Part shown: positions 23,421 to 34,843 of the stretch, one piece after another
How positions within the stretch are numbered: the first letter of the stretch is position 1
Layout of the letters: each line of letters begins with the position of its first letter
Assembly: GCA_030770425.1 (NCBI GenBank)
Contig: JASJFT010000171.1
Location: 35,234-99,233 of the forward strand
Origin: Darksidea phi
Taxonomy: Eukaryota; Ascomycota; Dothideomycetes; Pleosporales; Lentitheciaceae
Length of the DNA: 64,000 nucleotides
Reading direction: 5' to 3'
Program-made: the position numbers and the translations under genes
The notes under the pieces: generated by a model
Database searches by the model: none
Told to the model about the DNA's origin: nothing
The model's input: only the letters and a program-made list of their open reading frames with translations

Positions 23421-25136
23421 TTGCCAACCGGCGTGTCGATCGGAGTATTGCACCATGGAGAACGCGTGTTCACCCGCAACTTAGGCCAAAAAGATGTCTA
23501 CCAAGTTTCGCTGCCTGACGAAGATACTGTCTACCGCATCGCATCCTTGACTAAACAATTCTTCTTAACTTTTGTATCCGCCTTCGTTGCTGACAGGAAG
23601 CTCGAATGGAACTCAAGGATCTTTTGAATCCTCCGTAGGTCTGCAAACCGCGCAGATTCCATTGTCGGCCAGCGCGTGACTGTGAAAGACGCATCGCAGC
23701 GGTCTCTCCAGCTTATATGCTATTGCGCAAGGCTCCGACAGTGAACTTACGGTCGAATCGAGCGACGTCATTGGACTTGGGAATGCCTTGCCTGCAGCAG
23801 CGGACCTTCGCACCAAAAGGGCATATTCTAACTTCGATTATACCATCGTCGCAAGGGTCGTTCGATCACATAGTGGGGAGGCCGTGGTCAGAGCATTTGG
23901 AGGAGCGTATCTTCAAGCCTCTGGGCTTGAATAGGACAACGTGCAATAGGGACATTCATTTCTCGAACGAGAACGTCACGCGTACGTACGTGGTACTTTC
24001 TGATGGCTGCGCTGTTGAAGTACCACCCACCGGCTTGGATGGAAAATCTGTAAATGGAGCCGCAGGAGGAGCACGAAGCACTGTCAATGACTTGTTGACC
24101 TGGGCGCAAATGCTCATGACGCTATATATGTTCTTCACTTTCGTGGACAAAGTCTGAAATCACCAACATACTGAAGGGTGTGGATACATAGCCTGTCTTG
24201 GACACCAAGCATGAGCAAAGCTCGCCAGCACATGGTTCCGTGAGCGTCTCGGTCCCCGAACACTCATTCTTATCGAACATACTTGAGCCTGCCGTGATCA
24301 TAGATCCGAAATCCATGGATGAAATGAATTATTGCCTGAGCATTGTACGACAACCTACCCCAGCTACCCTAGGAGTGATATCGGCAAATCGAGACTTTGT
24401 TCCTTCTCCGCTGATGGGGAAAGGTTCGCACTCACACACCGTGGATTCCAACAACGGCAACTTCAACGGTACAACAACAACCTTGTACATGATGTCGCAA
24501 TCCACTTGCGCTGTGGTTGTGCTTTCAAATGCAAGAGGCTTGAGCGACGCGACAGACTGGATAGCTCAAGGTATTCTACAAACCCTGCTCGACTTCCAAG
24601 CCCGCTATAGACATCATTTCAGAAGCCCGAAAATGCCGGAGCAAGTTCGACAAATGGTTCGAGAAAAACATTCAGGGCCTCAGAATGATCATCGACTCGC
24701 GTCTCCAGCTGACGGGCGCCGCTTGGACTACTGTGGGATATATCAACTTTCTGGATTCGGCGCCTTTTCCTTGAAGATCAGTGAATATACCCCCGAGAGA
24801 GGAAATCTGGTTATGGAAGGTAACGGAAAAACTTCGCAAAGGCATATTCTCCCTCACTACCATTACGATGTGTGGGAGTTCGCACCTGCCTCATATAATG
24901 ATTATGCAAGGAAAGGATACGGCCTTTATATTTCTTATCGGAACTTTATCCTCTCATTTCAAATGGAGGGAGACGGAAAAGTCACCACATTAGTGGCACG
25001 TGGATGGTTCAGATGTTTTGTTCACGAAACAGACCTAACCATTAAGGCGCTGAGTGTCTCGACGCGCTATGTTACCAATGTATCCCATAGTCTAGGCGCG
25101 TACCTGCCCAACGGTCGCATTTTCAAGGTTGAGTAA
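23421..25136 (+). pseudogene. Beta-lactamase-fold serine hydrolase pseudogene
   Basis: The N-terminal block (GVSIGVLHHGERVFTRNLG) carries the class C beta-lactamase/DD-peptidase SxxK motif in IASLTKQF. After a frame change near 23625, a second block shows DVIGLGNALP and YSNFDYTIVARVV, the YxN motif. After another change near 23865 come RPWSEHLEERIFKPLGL and a GAAGGARSTVNDLLTW segment. A further stop lies near 24155 before the long C-terminal block (24198-25136), which contains HSHTVDSNN in the place of the third motif and a lipocalin-like tail. No clean set of introns removes all three breaks, so I call it a pseudogene. In fungi this family includes intra- or extracellular esterase/peptidase-like enzymes and secondary-metabolite hydrolases. 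Start upstream of 23421 is unclear. Confidence 0.75.
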
Positions 25137-27677
25137 ATTGCACATCACGCACAGCCCATTCACTGCCAACTACCTTCACTGGAACTATAAGGCCGCTCGC
25201 TGGGCTCTGTGTACCGCAGCCGTAGTTTACTTCCTATCTGTTTGATTGCGAATTTATCAGTACTTTCCGCCTACCCGCTACACACCATCTTCAGTCCCCC
25301 GCTGCTGCTGACATGTCTGATAATAATGCGCCCTTATGCACCCTTCCCGGTGAAAATGAGCTGTACGGTCTTGGGATCCGGTTGGGCGTCTATATCCAGT
25401 GGATCACATTAATCTTTGCCTATAACTCCTCTCCTGCGGAGGCGCCTTCCATGTGGGGCGTCAAAACATGTTTTCAGATCCGCAGCTGTAGCCGCCCACT
25501 GCCGCTATCGAAGTTTTTTTTTTTTGGTTTTAGTACTCGCCCTCAGAGCTTCTAGCGAGTACTACACCACCCTAGACGTAAATCTACTGCTAATGGAAGT
25601 TATTATACAGTTGTCAGTAGGCTACTGGCAACACTCAGGAAAATCGACTAGAAGGGCCTGGTCCGAATGGCGATTACTGCAGGTACGTGTACCTACGGAA
25701 TGTGGTATGCGTTTGTGGGCGTCAATAGTTTCCGGCGGCGAGATGCGGCGGTTACGGTTAAGCACACCTGGAGGGTGGCTATCCAATATTTCTCAAAATT
25801 ATTTTTGTCACCACACTTCTGATATTCTTTGTTATTACTACTCTATCAGGCCACATTCTCTTTTATAGATATATACTCATTTGACATTCTTGAGGAGGGA
25901 ATGCACAAAGTCAAGTCGAACAAGAGAGCACAGCTCAACCCATGCCGAGCATTGTGAGAATTGGAGTGGGTTTGATCATTTGTAGCTTGTTCATATTGAC
26001 CGAAGAGCTCACGCTGAGATAGATGGGATTGTTGCCATGTACTTCTGTTATGTTTTCAGTCAGCCTCTTCCTCTGACAGTTGCCATTGCCAATGGCGGGA
26101 GACGGGTGTATGTATTCGCGAAGGATGTATGGCGGGGAAAACTTATTGTGCATTCCCGTAGTCCATGAACGACTCCTCCACTGTCACCGTCGCTCATAAA
26201 CGCTTCTAGAATATTTGGCGCAATAACGTGGGCTGCATGGGCTGCGGCTACATTTTGTGACATATGTGTCACGTTTACTGAGCCGCCTACGATACAGATG
26301 TAAAGTCTATGACCGACTACTTCAGCAACAATCAGCTGAACAAGTGTAATTTCGAAGCCAGTAGACGCGTTCTTCACGGTTTTGAAGACTAATTTCTTTC
26401 TCAGAAGATATGAGTTTTCCTACGAGAAAATACCATATAGCTCAATCACAATATTACTCTCCTTGCATAACTTCTTGAGCGCTACATCGCCTCGAAACAC
26501 CTTGTAATATATAGCTTTTGGAAACCGAGGTTCCAATCTAGAACAAGTATAGATGTCTCTAGGAAAGCCGAGTTCAGCATGACAGACGCCAAGGCATCGT
26601 ATCCCGCCATGATCGACTACCTCTTCCAGGGCTTTCTAAGCATCAAGCGAGCCAGTCCAATTATCCAGAGGTCAGCTTAGGAAGTGCACGTTAAGGCGAT
26701 CTAGATTAAGATCTGCGCAGCCGCGGTATGTGCTTTGAACATTTGTCTGCGTATGTCGTCTGCGGGACTGAACATACATAGGTTTCTCTGGGCTTGATGG
26801 CGATATACTTCGACTGTATCAACAGATCCTCAGCGTCTTATATGCTGCCCTGAATATATCGGGGCATCGCGATGCCGTCAGCAGACTCACCGTGTAATTT
26901 TCGTGCGCAGGCAGTATCCAGTCTGTGATGCCCAGTAGCGAAGGCCGATGGAATGTTGATAGGTGACGTTCCTTCTCGTAAGGCCGTGTCATAAATTATT
27001 CTTGATAGTGGCTATCCGTTAAGTAGGGCAAAGTAAACAATGGCGAGCAATTATCTTCCTCCACGGGTTCGCACTAAGGGATTTGATCCGAGCTGCACTT
27101 TGCGGCTGCATGAAGCAATGCAGCGCAACGTGGCCATGCGTTTTGCGCAGCCACTCTTCTGATTTGTTAATCAGATCCACAACGTGCGTAGCATCAACTT
27201 ATTAGCAATGAACTTATGAAGAAACAACGTGTTGGACCCCAATTCCAATGGCAGTTGCCCAGTGAAACGTCCAATCGATATATCTCTCATATCTATACCA
27301 AATTCAGCTTCTAGCTCCATCAAACTGGCTGAAAGAAACCAACTGAGCGCTATTCGGCATCACGCGACAGCTGTAAGACATACCAGTTTCGCATGGTGAT
27401 GCGCATTGAAAAAGCAGAGGTCTGCATGAACGCCTCGCGGAATAATTGCCCATCATGTTGCCTTGTCCGATTAACCGGTTTCACTTACGGCTGAAGGAAG
27501 ACAACATAAAAGACGTCGAGGAATGTGAACCGGTGCAACGAAAGCAGTATAGAATTTCCATAGTCGATGAATTTCTCCCTTCCGTTTGGCGAGCGCAAAT
27601 TACGAGATATTGGGATTGCGACGAAAAGTGAAACCGAAAGATATCGAAACGAAACATCGACCCAACCAAAACGCGAC
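25137..27677. other. Long gene-poor stretch
   Basis: About 2.5 kb. A T-tract lies at 25514-25526. A minus-strand open frame at 26060-26377 reads like protein (VGHRLYICIVGGSVNVTH) and contains GDSGG, but has no second supporting block. Small frames at 25209-25868 lack support. The right end contains the SDR promoter. Otherwise I see nothing. Confidence 0.4.
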
Positions 27678-28388
27678 ATGCCTACCTACTTCCTAACCGG
27701 CGCGAACCGAGGCATCGGTCTCGAATTCGTGCGTCAACTTTCTGTCAACGAAAACAACAAGATCATCGCCGCCGTTCGATCGAAACATAATGACTACACC
27801 GAGCTCAAGGCTCTCACATCAAAGGGCAATGTCCACATCATCGAATGCGACGTCACCTCCACAGACTCAATATCCAGCCTCTCATTCCGTGTCGCAGAGA
27901 TCCTCTCGAAAACCGGTGACAGCCTAAACTATCTCTTCAACATTGCCGGCATCAATGGCACATCATCAGACACCTCGATGTCGATGGATTCGGTATCACT
28001 CCAAAGACATATGGATATTAACGTCCTCGGGCCAGCAAAAATCGTAGAATCGCTGAGGCAGTACTTAGCAAGAGGCGCGGTTGTAATGAACATGACAAGC
28101 GGATTGGCGAGCATGACGATCGCGAAGGATGTACCCAAATGTTGTACGTATTCTATCAGCAAGGCGGCGCAGAATATGCTGTCGCTGCACCAAGCGAGGG
28201 ATCTGAAGAGGAATCATGCCATCGTGATATGCATGGATCCGGGATGGGTGAAGACGCGGATGGGTGGGAAAGGGGCCATGGTTGAGCCGGAGGTTAGCAT
28301 TGCGGGGATGTTGGATGTGCTTAAAAGCCTGAGGAAGGAAGATAGTGGGAAGTTCTATCGTTTTGACGGAAGCCAATGTCCGTGGTAG
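27678..28388 (+). CDS. Short-chain dehydrogenase/reductase
   Basis: Intronless gene of 236 aa from the ATG at 27678. An open frame extends upstream but has no homologous-looking residues. The classical SDR set is present: TGANRGIG nucleotide-binding loop (residues 7-14), NIAG (88-91), catalytic Ser141 and YSISK with Tyr158/Lys162. The C-terminus has PGWVKTRMGG, a motif common in the carbonyl-reductase/sniffer-like subgroup. It should be an NAD(P)H-dependent oxidoreductase. The substrate cannot be told. The frame is open and composition normal, so it seems functional although it borders decayed DNA. Confidence 0.88.
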   Translation: MPTYFLTGANRGIGLEFVRQLSVNENNKIIAAVRSKHNDYTELKALTSKGNVHIIECDVTSTDSISSLSFRVAEILSKTGDSLNYLFNIAGINGTSSDTSMSMDSVSLQRHMDINVLGPAKIVESLRQYLARGAVVMNMTSGLASMTIAKDVPKCCTYSISKAAQNMLSLHQARDLKRNHAIVICMDPGWVKTRMGGKGAMVEPEVSIAGMLDVLKSLRKEDSGKFYRFDGSQCPW

Positions 28389-28723
28389 TGAATAGATTAG
28401 AAGTGTGGGCCGTCTGCTACACCATATTTCATAGCTGTATGCGGATCGCGAGAGTACAGTCCAAAGAACATACCCTCAAACCAGCCACGATGATTCGAAT
28501 GGGTTGAAAGAGAACCAATGCTTCATGTTCTGGCCAAATGAGGTGTAGCTCTTGAGCAGTTTATAAGCTTTCGAATGACGTGACGCGTACCTCGGCTCGC
28601 GACACGAATGTTCCCCACTTCTCAATGAGCCCTGCTTTCCTCTTAGCAGTGACACCTCCAACCACATAAACTCCTCTTCCTCCATCAAACACCACAAAAG
28701 CACGCTCCAAAACAGGGCTTCTT
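28389..28723. other. Short intergenic gap
   Basis: A 335-bp gap between two plus-strand genes. It must contain the SDR 3' flank and the CoA-binding gene promoter. No specific elements are recognised. Confidence 0.4.
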
Positions 28724-29299
28724 ATGGCACAAACCAGAGGTCAAAAGCGCAACGCCGAAATGGAAGCCGCCCTGAGGACCTTCTTTTCCTCCTCACGCTT
28801 CGCTGTTGCAGGTGCGAGTTCAGATCCCTCCAAGTATGGTCATAAAGGTCAGTCCAGCCCCTCTAGTTATTTACATACAAATCAAAGCTACTGTTTTGCT
28901 AACGAACTTACTGCAGTATTTGCGTGGTATCTAGCACACTCCCTCCCCGTAACGCCCTTAAACCCGCGCACCCCCTCTATAACTATTCCGTCAATCTCCT
29001 CCTCAACATACACCACAACTGCCTCGCCCAGCCAACTCTCCAACCCTTCGTCTTACTCCCTCTCCGTAATCACACCACCAGCTGTAACGAAAGGTCTATT
29101 GAAGGAAGCGAAAGAAGCTGGCGTACCAGCTGTATGGTTACAGCCTGGTAGTTTCGATGATGAAGTACTTGAATATGCAAAGGGAAACTTCAAAGCCGCG
29201 ATCGCGGGGGATGGCGGTAGAGGCGGAGAGGGCTGGTGCGTGCTTGTTGATGGAGAGGCGGGATTGAAGGCTGCGGGGAGGGAATGGTCGAGGCTGTGA
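28724..29299 (+). CDS. CoA-binding domain protein (YccU-like)
   Basis: Exons 28724-28847 and 28917-29299 give 168 aa. The 69-nt intron (AAAG|GTCAGT...CTGCAG|TA) is a multiple of three without a stop, so the unspliced frame is also open (191 aa). Splicing restores YGHKVFAWYLAHSLPVTPLNP, the conserved Rossmann segment of the CoA_binding_2 family, after the FAVAGASSDPSKYGHK nucleotide loop. The second half contains VITPPAV and AVWLQPGSFDDE, also family hallmarks. Proteins of this family bind CoA or acyl-CoA, and the cellular role in fungi is unknown. Confidence 0.85.
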   Translation: MAQTRGQKRNAEMEAALRTFFSSSRFAVAGASSDPSKYGHKGQSSPSSYLHTNQSYCFANELTAVFAWYLAHSLPVTPLNPRTPSITIPSISSSTYTTTASPSQLSNPSSYSLSVITPPAVTKGLLKEAKEAGVPAVWLQPGSFDDEVLEYAKGNFKAAIAGDGGRGGEGWCVLVDGEAGLKAAGREWSRL

Positions 29300-30252
29300 A
29301 TGCGATAGAAAGGGGGAAAGAAGTATAAGTTTTGCGAACGGATGAGAAAGGGTCGTGGAATTGGTAGAGGCCAAGCCGTTTGGCTTGGCTCGGTCCCTCA
29401 CCACGTGCCTTGAGCGAAAGACAGAAGGCAAAAGGCAAAAAGTCAAGTCCGCATGGCATCGTGTAACGTCGGGATGTCTTGCAGATTGTCGGGACGGCTC
29501 GGAGTTCTCAAGGCACAACGCTCCGAGGAACAGGAGACACTCAGCGGCGGGCTGACAGCACGAAATACGAGGATCACCCGATTACGGATATGCAAAGTTT
29601 CTTTCAACAGTCGCGAGACATCTCCTGATCATAACGAGATAGAATGAAGTAATGCGATTCAATTACTGGCCACTCAACTATCGCACTGGAGTTCAGCCTT
29701 CACCGCCCTCAAAGTGCGTACAATCCTAGCTTTACGCCTCTCCACCCACTGAACCCCAGAAATATCGAAAACTGCCCAACAAAATGAATCTCGCAGCGCA
29801 CAACGCACAAGTTACATGATTGTGCCACCACTAACTATGTGTTCGCTACTGATTGGCGCAAACAGCTCCTCCTACCCCTCTTCCAAGCACCTTAGATAAC
29901 ATAAGGAAGTGTAAAGAGTGTCGTGTTAATCGACTAGGATCGGTGATAGCGAGGGTGGGGCGTGCATTGCAGTGAGCTTGCATTGATCGGTATGGCGCCT
30001 TCGTTCGCGTTACATCGGCTAGCGAAATTGTGCGGCAGGAGGGGCGGTATGTGGGGATTGATAGGCTATGGCTGAACAGACCGTCTATTGTGTCGAAGCG
30101 ACAATGGCCAACCGGTTGAACTGTCGATTGGTTGTGAACATCCGCTGTTGATGTGGAAGTACCAGAAGCCGCCGCAGGAGAATAGGAGAGGAGTCGATCT
30201 GGGGTACGGACAGAGATTTTTGCCTTCCCAACTGCCTTCGGATTACGTCTCC
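29300..30252. other. Intergenic between convergent genes
   Basis: About 950 bases with no supported gene, RNA or repeat. Mixed composition. Confidence 0.5.
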
Positions 30253-31763
30253 TTAGTAGAACACCCTTACAGTATCATCCTCATCTTCATCCTCACCAAG
30301 CATCCAAAGTTCATCTACCTTCTTGACCTTGACCTCCTCACCCTCCTCGAACAACTCGTCTCCCCTCATAACGCATGAGAAAGAGACGCTCCATCCATTC
30401 ACGCCAGCAGCATAGAACGCCTCGGCGACTGCTGCTTCTCGGCTGCCACATTTGATGAGCTTGTAGATCTGCTTGCCATTGAAGTGCGCTCCATGGATGA
30501 ATGGGTCGTTAGCTTGACAAGTCGAGAGCACAATATAATACACAAGGGGCGTTGCATCCAAAGCCTCACTCTTCTCATCGGTGCACTGAGGACAAGCGCC
30601 AGACAAGTCATCGTCAATGCCGTGTCCAGCGGTGCAATCAAATATATCATCGTCAGTAGGCGCAGTGAGCGCAGAGCTAGCCCACACCCTCGGTGTCTCA
30701 AGGCTGACTGGTCGTGGGTTCTCTAGAGCAAGAAGTTCCTCGGGTTCACATCCAGATGTCTCGAGCGCCGCCAGTCGTCGAAGTTCCGACCGACGCGGTT
30801 TCTGATACCACGCTTCAGTGCTGCCGTACTGAATAATCCATTTGTGCTCTTCAAAATCGGCGCGGTGAGCACGGTGGAAGGAAGCGAACACGTTGCGTTT
30901 AAAGGGCGTGAGACGAACGACACGAGCATTGTCAAGGAGAGATTCTCCGCAATAATGTAATGGCATAAGGTCGGCGGGGTTAGTAATGCTTTCTAAAGAG
31001 CTTTCGTTCCGTGATGCTCCGAGAAACTCAGGAGGAGGAGGCGGCGGTGGCGGTGGTGGCGGCGGCGGCGGTGGTGGTGGAGGCTTTGATGGGCAATCAG
31101 CTGACAAGCCTACAGTGTATCTGGACAGAATATACATACTGGGGGAGGCGGCGGCGGTGGTGGTGGCGGTGGCGGTGGAGGAGGAGGAGGAGGCGGCGGA
31201 GGCATCATCATGGGAGGTGGTGGCTATAAACCCAGATTAGAAGGTATTCTTTTCAGGGACTCGGTACTCTTACTGGCGGGAGAGGTGGAGGCTGTTTGCA
31301 CAGTTAGATATCTTTCGGTTCAACAGCACTGAACACTTACAGGTGGTGGAATAGACATCTGGGTAGTAGGTGTCCGCTGTCGATTGGACTTTGAGTTTCC
31401 AAAAGAAAAGTCTCGCTCCAGAAGAGGTGGTGGCCCAGGGATGTTCCACATCCGCTCTGGTATATGAGAGCATTCGTTCGGTATTCCAGTCTTTCGCCCA
31501 TGAGAAGCTCCATGGTAACAGCCTAGGTTTTCAGGCAAGCTGACTGGTATGTCTAGCCTTGACCTGAAGGGTATAGTGCACCCCATGAAGCCATGAGACG
31601 GCGCGGGGATCGGAGGAGAGGACGGGGTGTTGTCGCGGGGAATCCTTTCCACACTCAAAGCTTTGCTTGACTTCGGCGATTCCGCAGGTGGAGAAGTAAT
31701 AAGTCTCATAGAAGGCTCGCCTTCTACAAGAACGATATCCTCAGCATCCGTTTCGAAAGTCAT
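30253..31763 (-). CDS. Proline-tract protein of unknown function
   Basis: Exons read on the minus strand: 31763-31341 (141 aa, Ser/Pro-rich, starts MTFETDAEDI), 31291-31274 (a six-residue mini-exon), 31223-31140 (Pro-rich, begins with PPPMMM-type codons) and a last exon from about 31100 to 30253. The last exon carries a long polyproline run, then a folded-looking 240-residue region (RRLAALETSGCEPEELLAL, YYIVLSTCQANDPFIHG, AFYAAGVNGWSVSF) and an acidic end. Donors and acceptors are good for the first three junctions. The join into the last exon is off by one base, which may reflect a microsatellite length change in the proline codons or an acceptor I missed. No known domain is recognised. Polyproline runs suggest profilin/SH3/WW-type contacts, which is inference. 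Confidence 0.6.
31031..31083. repeat. (GGN)n microsatellite coding polyproline
   Basis: GGA/GGC/GGT triplets repeat for about 53 bases on the plus strand and encode a run of prolines in the minus-strand gene's last exon. A second tract follows at 31141-31203 in the preceding exon. Such tracts change length by slippage. Confidence 0.85.
31141..31203. repeat. (GGN)n microsatellite, second tract
   Basis: GGC/GGT/GGA triplets encode most of the Pro-rich third exon of the minus-strand gene. A GTATGT donor directly follows on that strand. Confidence 0.85.
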
Positions 31764-34090
31764 GACAACAGTGTTGATATTGGACGAATGAATAAGGACT
31801 GCCTTTGAGATCAAAGGACTCTGGAAGCTTGAAGCTTACCGTGCCCTGAAGTTAGACTTATATGTTCAGCAACAGAAGTTTTCCAAGATCTGACGTACAT
31901 GGTTTGACGGAGAATGCAGGCGTGTCTTTAAACGGGGCTTGCAGAACAAGGCATGCGTCAATATTGCCTTAAATCGCCCACTAAAGATAGTGCGTAGGCA
32001 CAAGTTCGGCCGCCAATCGGGAGGCAGGACTAGTGAAGTACGGGTGGCTAATGAGTCAAGCTGGGATCAACGTGGTTCCACTCTCTTGGATAAGGCGTTA
32101 GAAAAGCCATCTTGGGGCGGCATACTGCAGAGGAGGGTGTCCCTGCAGGACACGAAGACGTTGTCAAAGCGAGCCACATCTTCTTCAGTGTCTCCTCAGT
32201 AATGCAGCGATGTCAGCCCTTGCTCCTGCCCTATGGGTACTGGTCACAAATAGATTGAAGGACCGCCCTGTGTGACGTTGGTAGACAATGCCTGCAGACG
32301 CTGTGCTATCTCGGGAGGGAGAATGAGCTGTGCAGCGACGGTCCTTCGAATTATCGGCCTTTGAATCGTGAGGCGGGGTCTAATAGCGGAAGAAGTGGCG
32401 CCAGAAGCATACCATCGCTGACGAATACCGCATATTCAATCAATTGTAGGTAGCCTCACTTTTTAACCCCACAACGAGAGGCAAGTATCCGCAAGCGCCC
32501 GGGAATATCGGCTCCTCAATCCCGATAATGCGAGGCTGTTCTGAAAACCATACGTTTGACAATAGTTTAGGACCGTTAACGACATGGAACGGGCGTTCAA
32601 ACACGGATGGAATTCAATAGATCCATCTCTAGTTGGTGCCTCCACATGAAGACATTGGAATGACGATGACGAAATGACAAGAACCCAGTTGCTGACGATC
32701 GGGATTGAAGTAGGCCGAACACCGAAGAGCGGTGAGCTTGCGAGTCCGGTCTTTACTGGTCCAGTGCAATGTATGATTAATCCTGAAGCATGTCGGGGTC
32801 AAGGCTACGCGTAGCTGAGTTCAGTCCCAGCACTCCAGTATATACTCCGACCCCGGCTCCTAAGGCGGATCCAGTCACTTCCACGAAGAGAGAATTTCCA
32901 TAGCCGTCGATGGTATTCTTCGTCATTTGAAAATAGTAAGCGCATTGTGCGTTCCACAAGTGATACCCGAAGGTGTGCAGGAAGACGGTGATAGTACGGG
33001 TAAGCCTGCAACTCTCACCCGCATGGACGCCAAGCGTGACCACGCCGACACAAAATCGTCCTTAGATGGCCAGCAGCATCAAGTCTTCTGAAGAGTAAAC
33101 GAATTAGCTCAAAAGACAGCTTCCACTTGTTCAGAAGTAGATGGACCGAAGGAATGGGGCTCAACTTACTTCATGCAGGTACCAGCGAAGCGGAAGGACG
33201 TAAAAAACAAGGCTGAAATCCATAAACGAAGAGGTGGTGACTGTTGTGAAACCCATGGGCTCCTCATTGGTTACAATAGCCTCGATGCGCTCCATGGAAC
33301 AGGCATGATTGTGATGAAGGCCGGAAATGGAAGAGCCTCACAGCCTGGAGGTGTTTGGGGGTCGCTGGCGCGAAGCGAGAAATTGAATGATGGCCTAACA
33401 AGATGTGAAGATCAAGAGAGTTTTAAACCAGACTGGATGCCTTGTGCGGAAGTTCTTCGGTTGGAACATGGGAAAGCGATGTGAAACACGCCTCAGGTAT
33501 CAACCTGGCGAAGGGCCCGTAGTAATGGAATTCGATCAGCGAAATCAGTTCTTTATACACCAAAGCTAGCTCTTGTCACCTGGATCCCCCACCCAACGAT
33601 CGGCATGGATGGGACTTTATATAGATAAAGATCCGACATTGAAATCTAGAGTGAGGCTTCTGAGCGTCGCCCGATGGCAAAGGGCAAGTGCAAAGGGCGA
33701 GGGCAACAAGGATACACCTTGAAGAGCAAGATGATAAAAAGACGAAGTTGCTTTTGGGGCCAAGCGGGAGAATGAAGCGACTTGACGTCAACTTAAACTA
33801 TGAAGGACTTTGGGTCCTGGAGCAACTCACGGGAAAGAGTGTTAGACTTATTAGGCTTAGCGTGACTTTGGCGATTGGGCATCTGCACGCACGTGCGTCA
33901 TCTTCATAGCTTCAGCAACGCAGAGCTCATCAACGACGCCCCATCTATCGCCGAACCTACCTTTTGCAGCTACGCCAACGTATACCAGTGAAACACTAGG
34001 CTCTTGCACACCGCCCCGGCCCGCCGCCCTCCCCGGTTTGCACTCCGCCGCTCTCGTATCCCTCAACTTCCACCTTCCGTAGCGGATACA
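31764..34090. other. Gene-poor stretch
   Basis: About 2.3 kb without a confident gene. The best coding hint is a minus-strand frame at 33043-32777 (about 88 codons; segments HLWNAQCAYYFQM and GSALGAGVGVYTGVLGL). It may be the last exon of a small membrane protein whose upstream exon I cannot place. Frames at 31939-32202 and 33173-33484 (plus) lack support. The right end is the VMA9 promoter. Confidence 0.4.
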
Positions 34091-34500
34091 ATGGCGAACG
34101 GGTACGTCTCCCAACCGCACGCGCAGGTGACAGGACAAGTGAGACACTGAATTGAACTAGGAAGAGTTTGACAGTCGGTGTCCAGCTTGATCTGTCGCTT
34201 GCGTGTATACCGATAACAGATAGCTAACATTCTGCAGATGGGCTCCCTTTATCGGCGCAATCGTAGTCGCGATATTCTGCGGTGCTGCCTGGTTCCTGTC
34301 TCCAAAGGGGGAAACCCAAACGCATGTCTCCCTTAACCACCGCTATTGAATCGTGGAACTAATGCAGCGGAAACAGTATCTGGCGATCTACACTCCTGCT
34401 CTCGGCGGTAGCCATGTACATCATGTGGGCGATAACCTTTCTCGCGCAACTACACCCCCTGATCTCGCCGATTAAGCAAGACATTCGGTCTGAGATATAA
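34091..34500 (+). CDS. VMA9: V-type ATPase subunit e
   Basis: Three exons, 34091-34101, 34238-34321 and 34377-34500, give 72 aa. Exon 1 encodes only MAN plus two bases. Intron 1 (136 nt, GTACGT, TAGCTAAC branch) is clear. Intron 2 (55 nt) fits best with a rare GC donor (AAC|GCATGT) and acceptor AACAG|T, which rebuilds PKGETQTIWRSTLLL, the conserved core of subunit e. Two transmembrane helices are visible: APFIGAIVVAIFCGAAWFL and LLLSAVAMYIMWAITFLA. The C-terminus LHPLISP is typical. The protein is a Vo-sector subunit of the vacuolar proton pump. The exons are too short to stand out as long open frames. Confidence 0.9.
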
Positions 34501-34843
34501 ATTCGCCGCTAGGGACAGACCACGTATTATACACAGGGCAAGCGAAGGGCACGTTAGGGCAATCGGACGGGCGTCCAGACCATGCGCGGAAGCAATACGG
34601 ACCTAGGGATTATAGAGCGGTGTATGTACGTGGCCTGAAAATGCCGCAAGGTATGGGTAGCTGCGGGACTTGGCGCGAAGCGGGACAGAGGGCGCGGCTG
34701 GAGCTGCTTTTGTATTATTGATGCCTGGGCTGTGGCGTTTAGCAAGGATTTTGATAGGAGTGTACAAACATATTGAAAGCACATGGAACTACATCTTGAT
34801 CATTCATCATAATCGGAGCAAACCTGGGTATCTAAAGTAAAAC
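34501..34843. other. Gap between convergent genes
   Basis: A 343-bp gap between the VMA9 and ARV1 stops. No feature seen. Confidence 0.5.
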
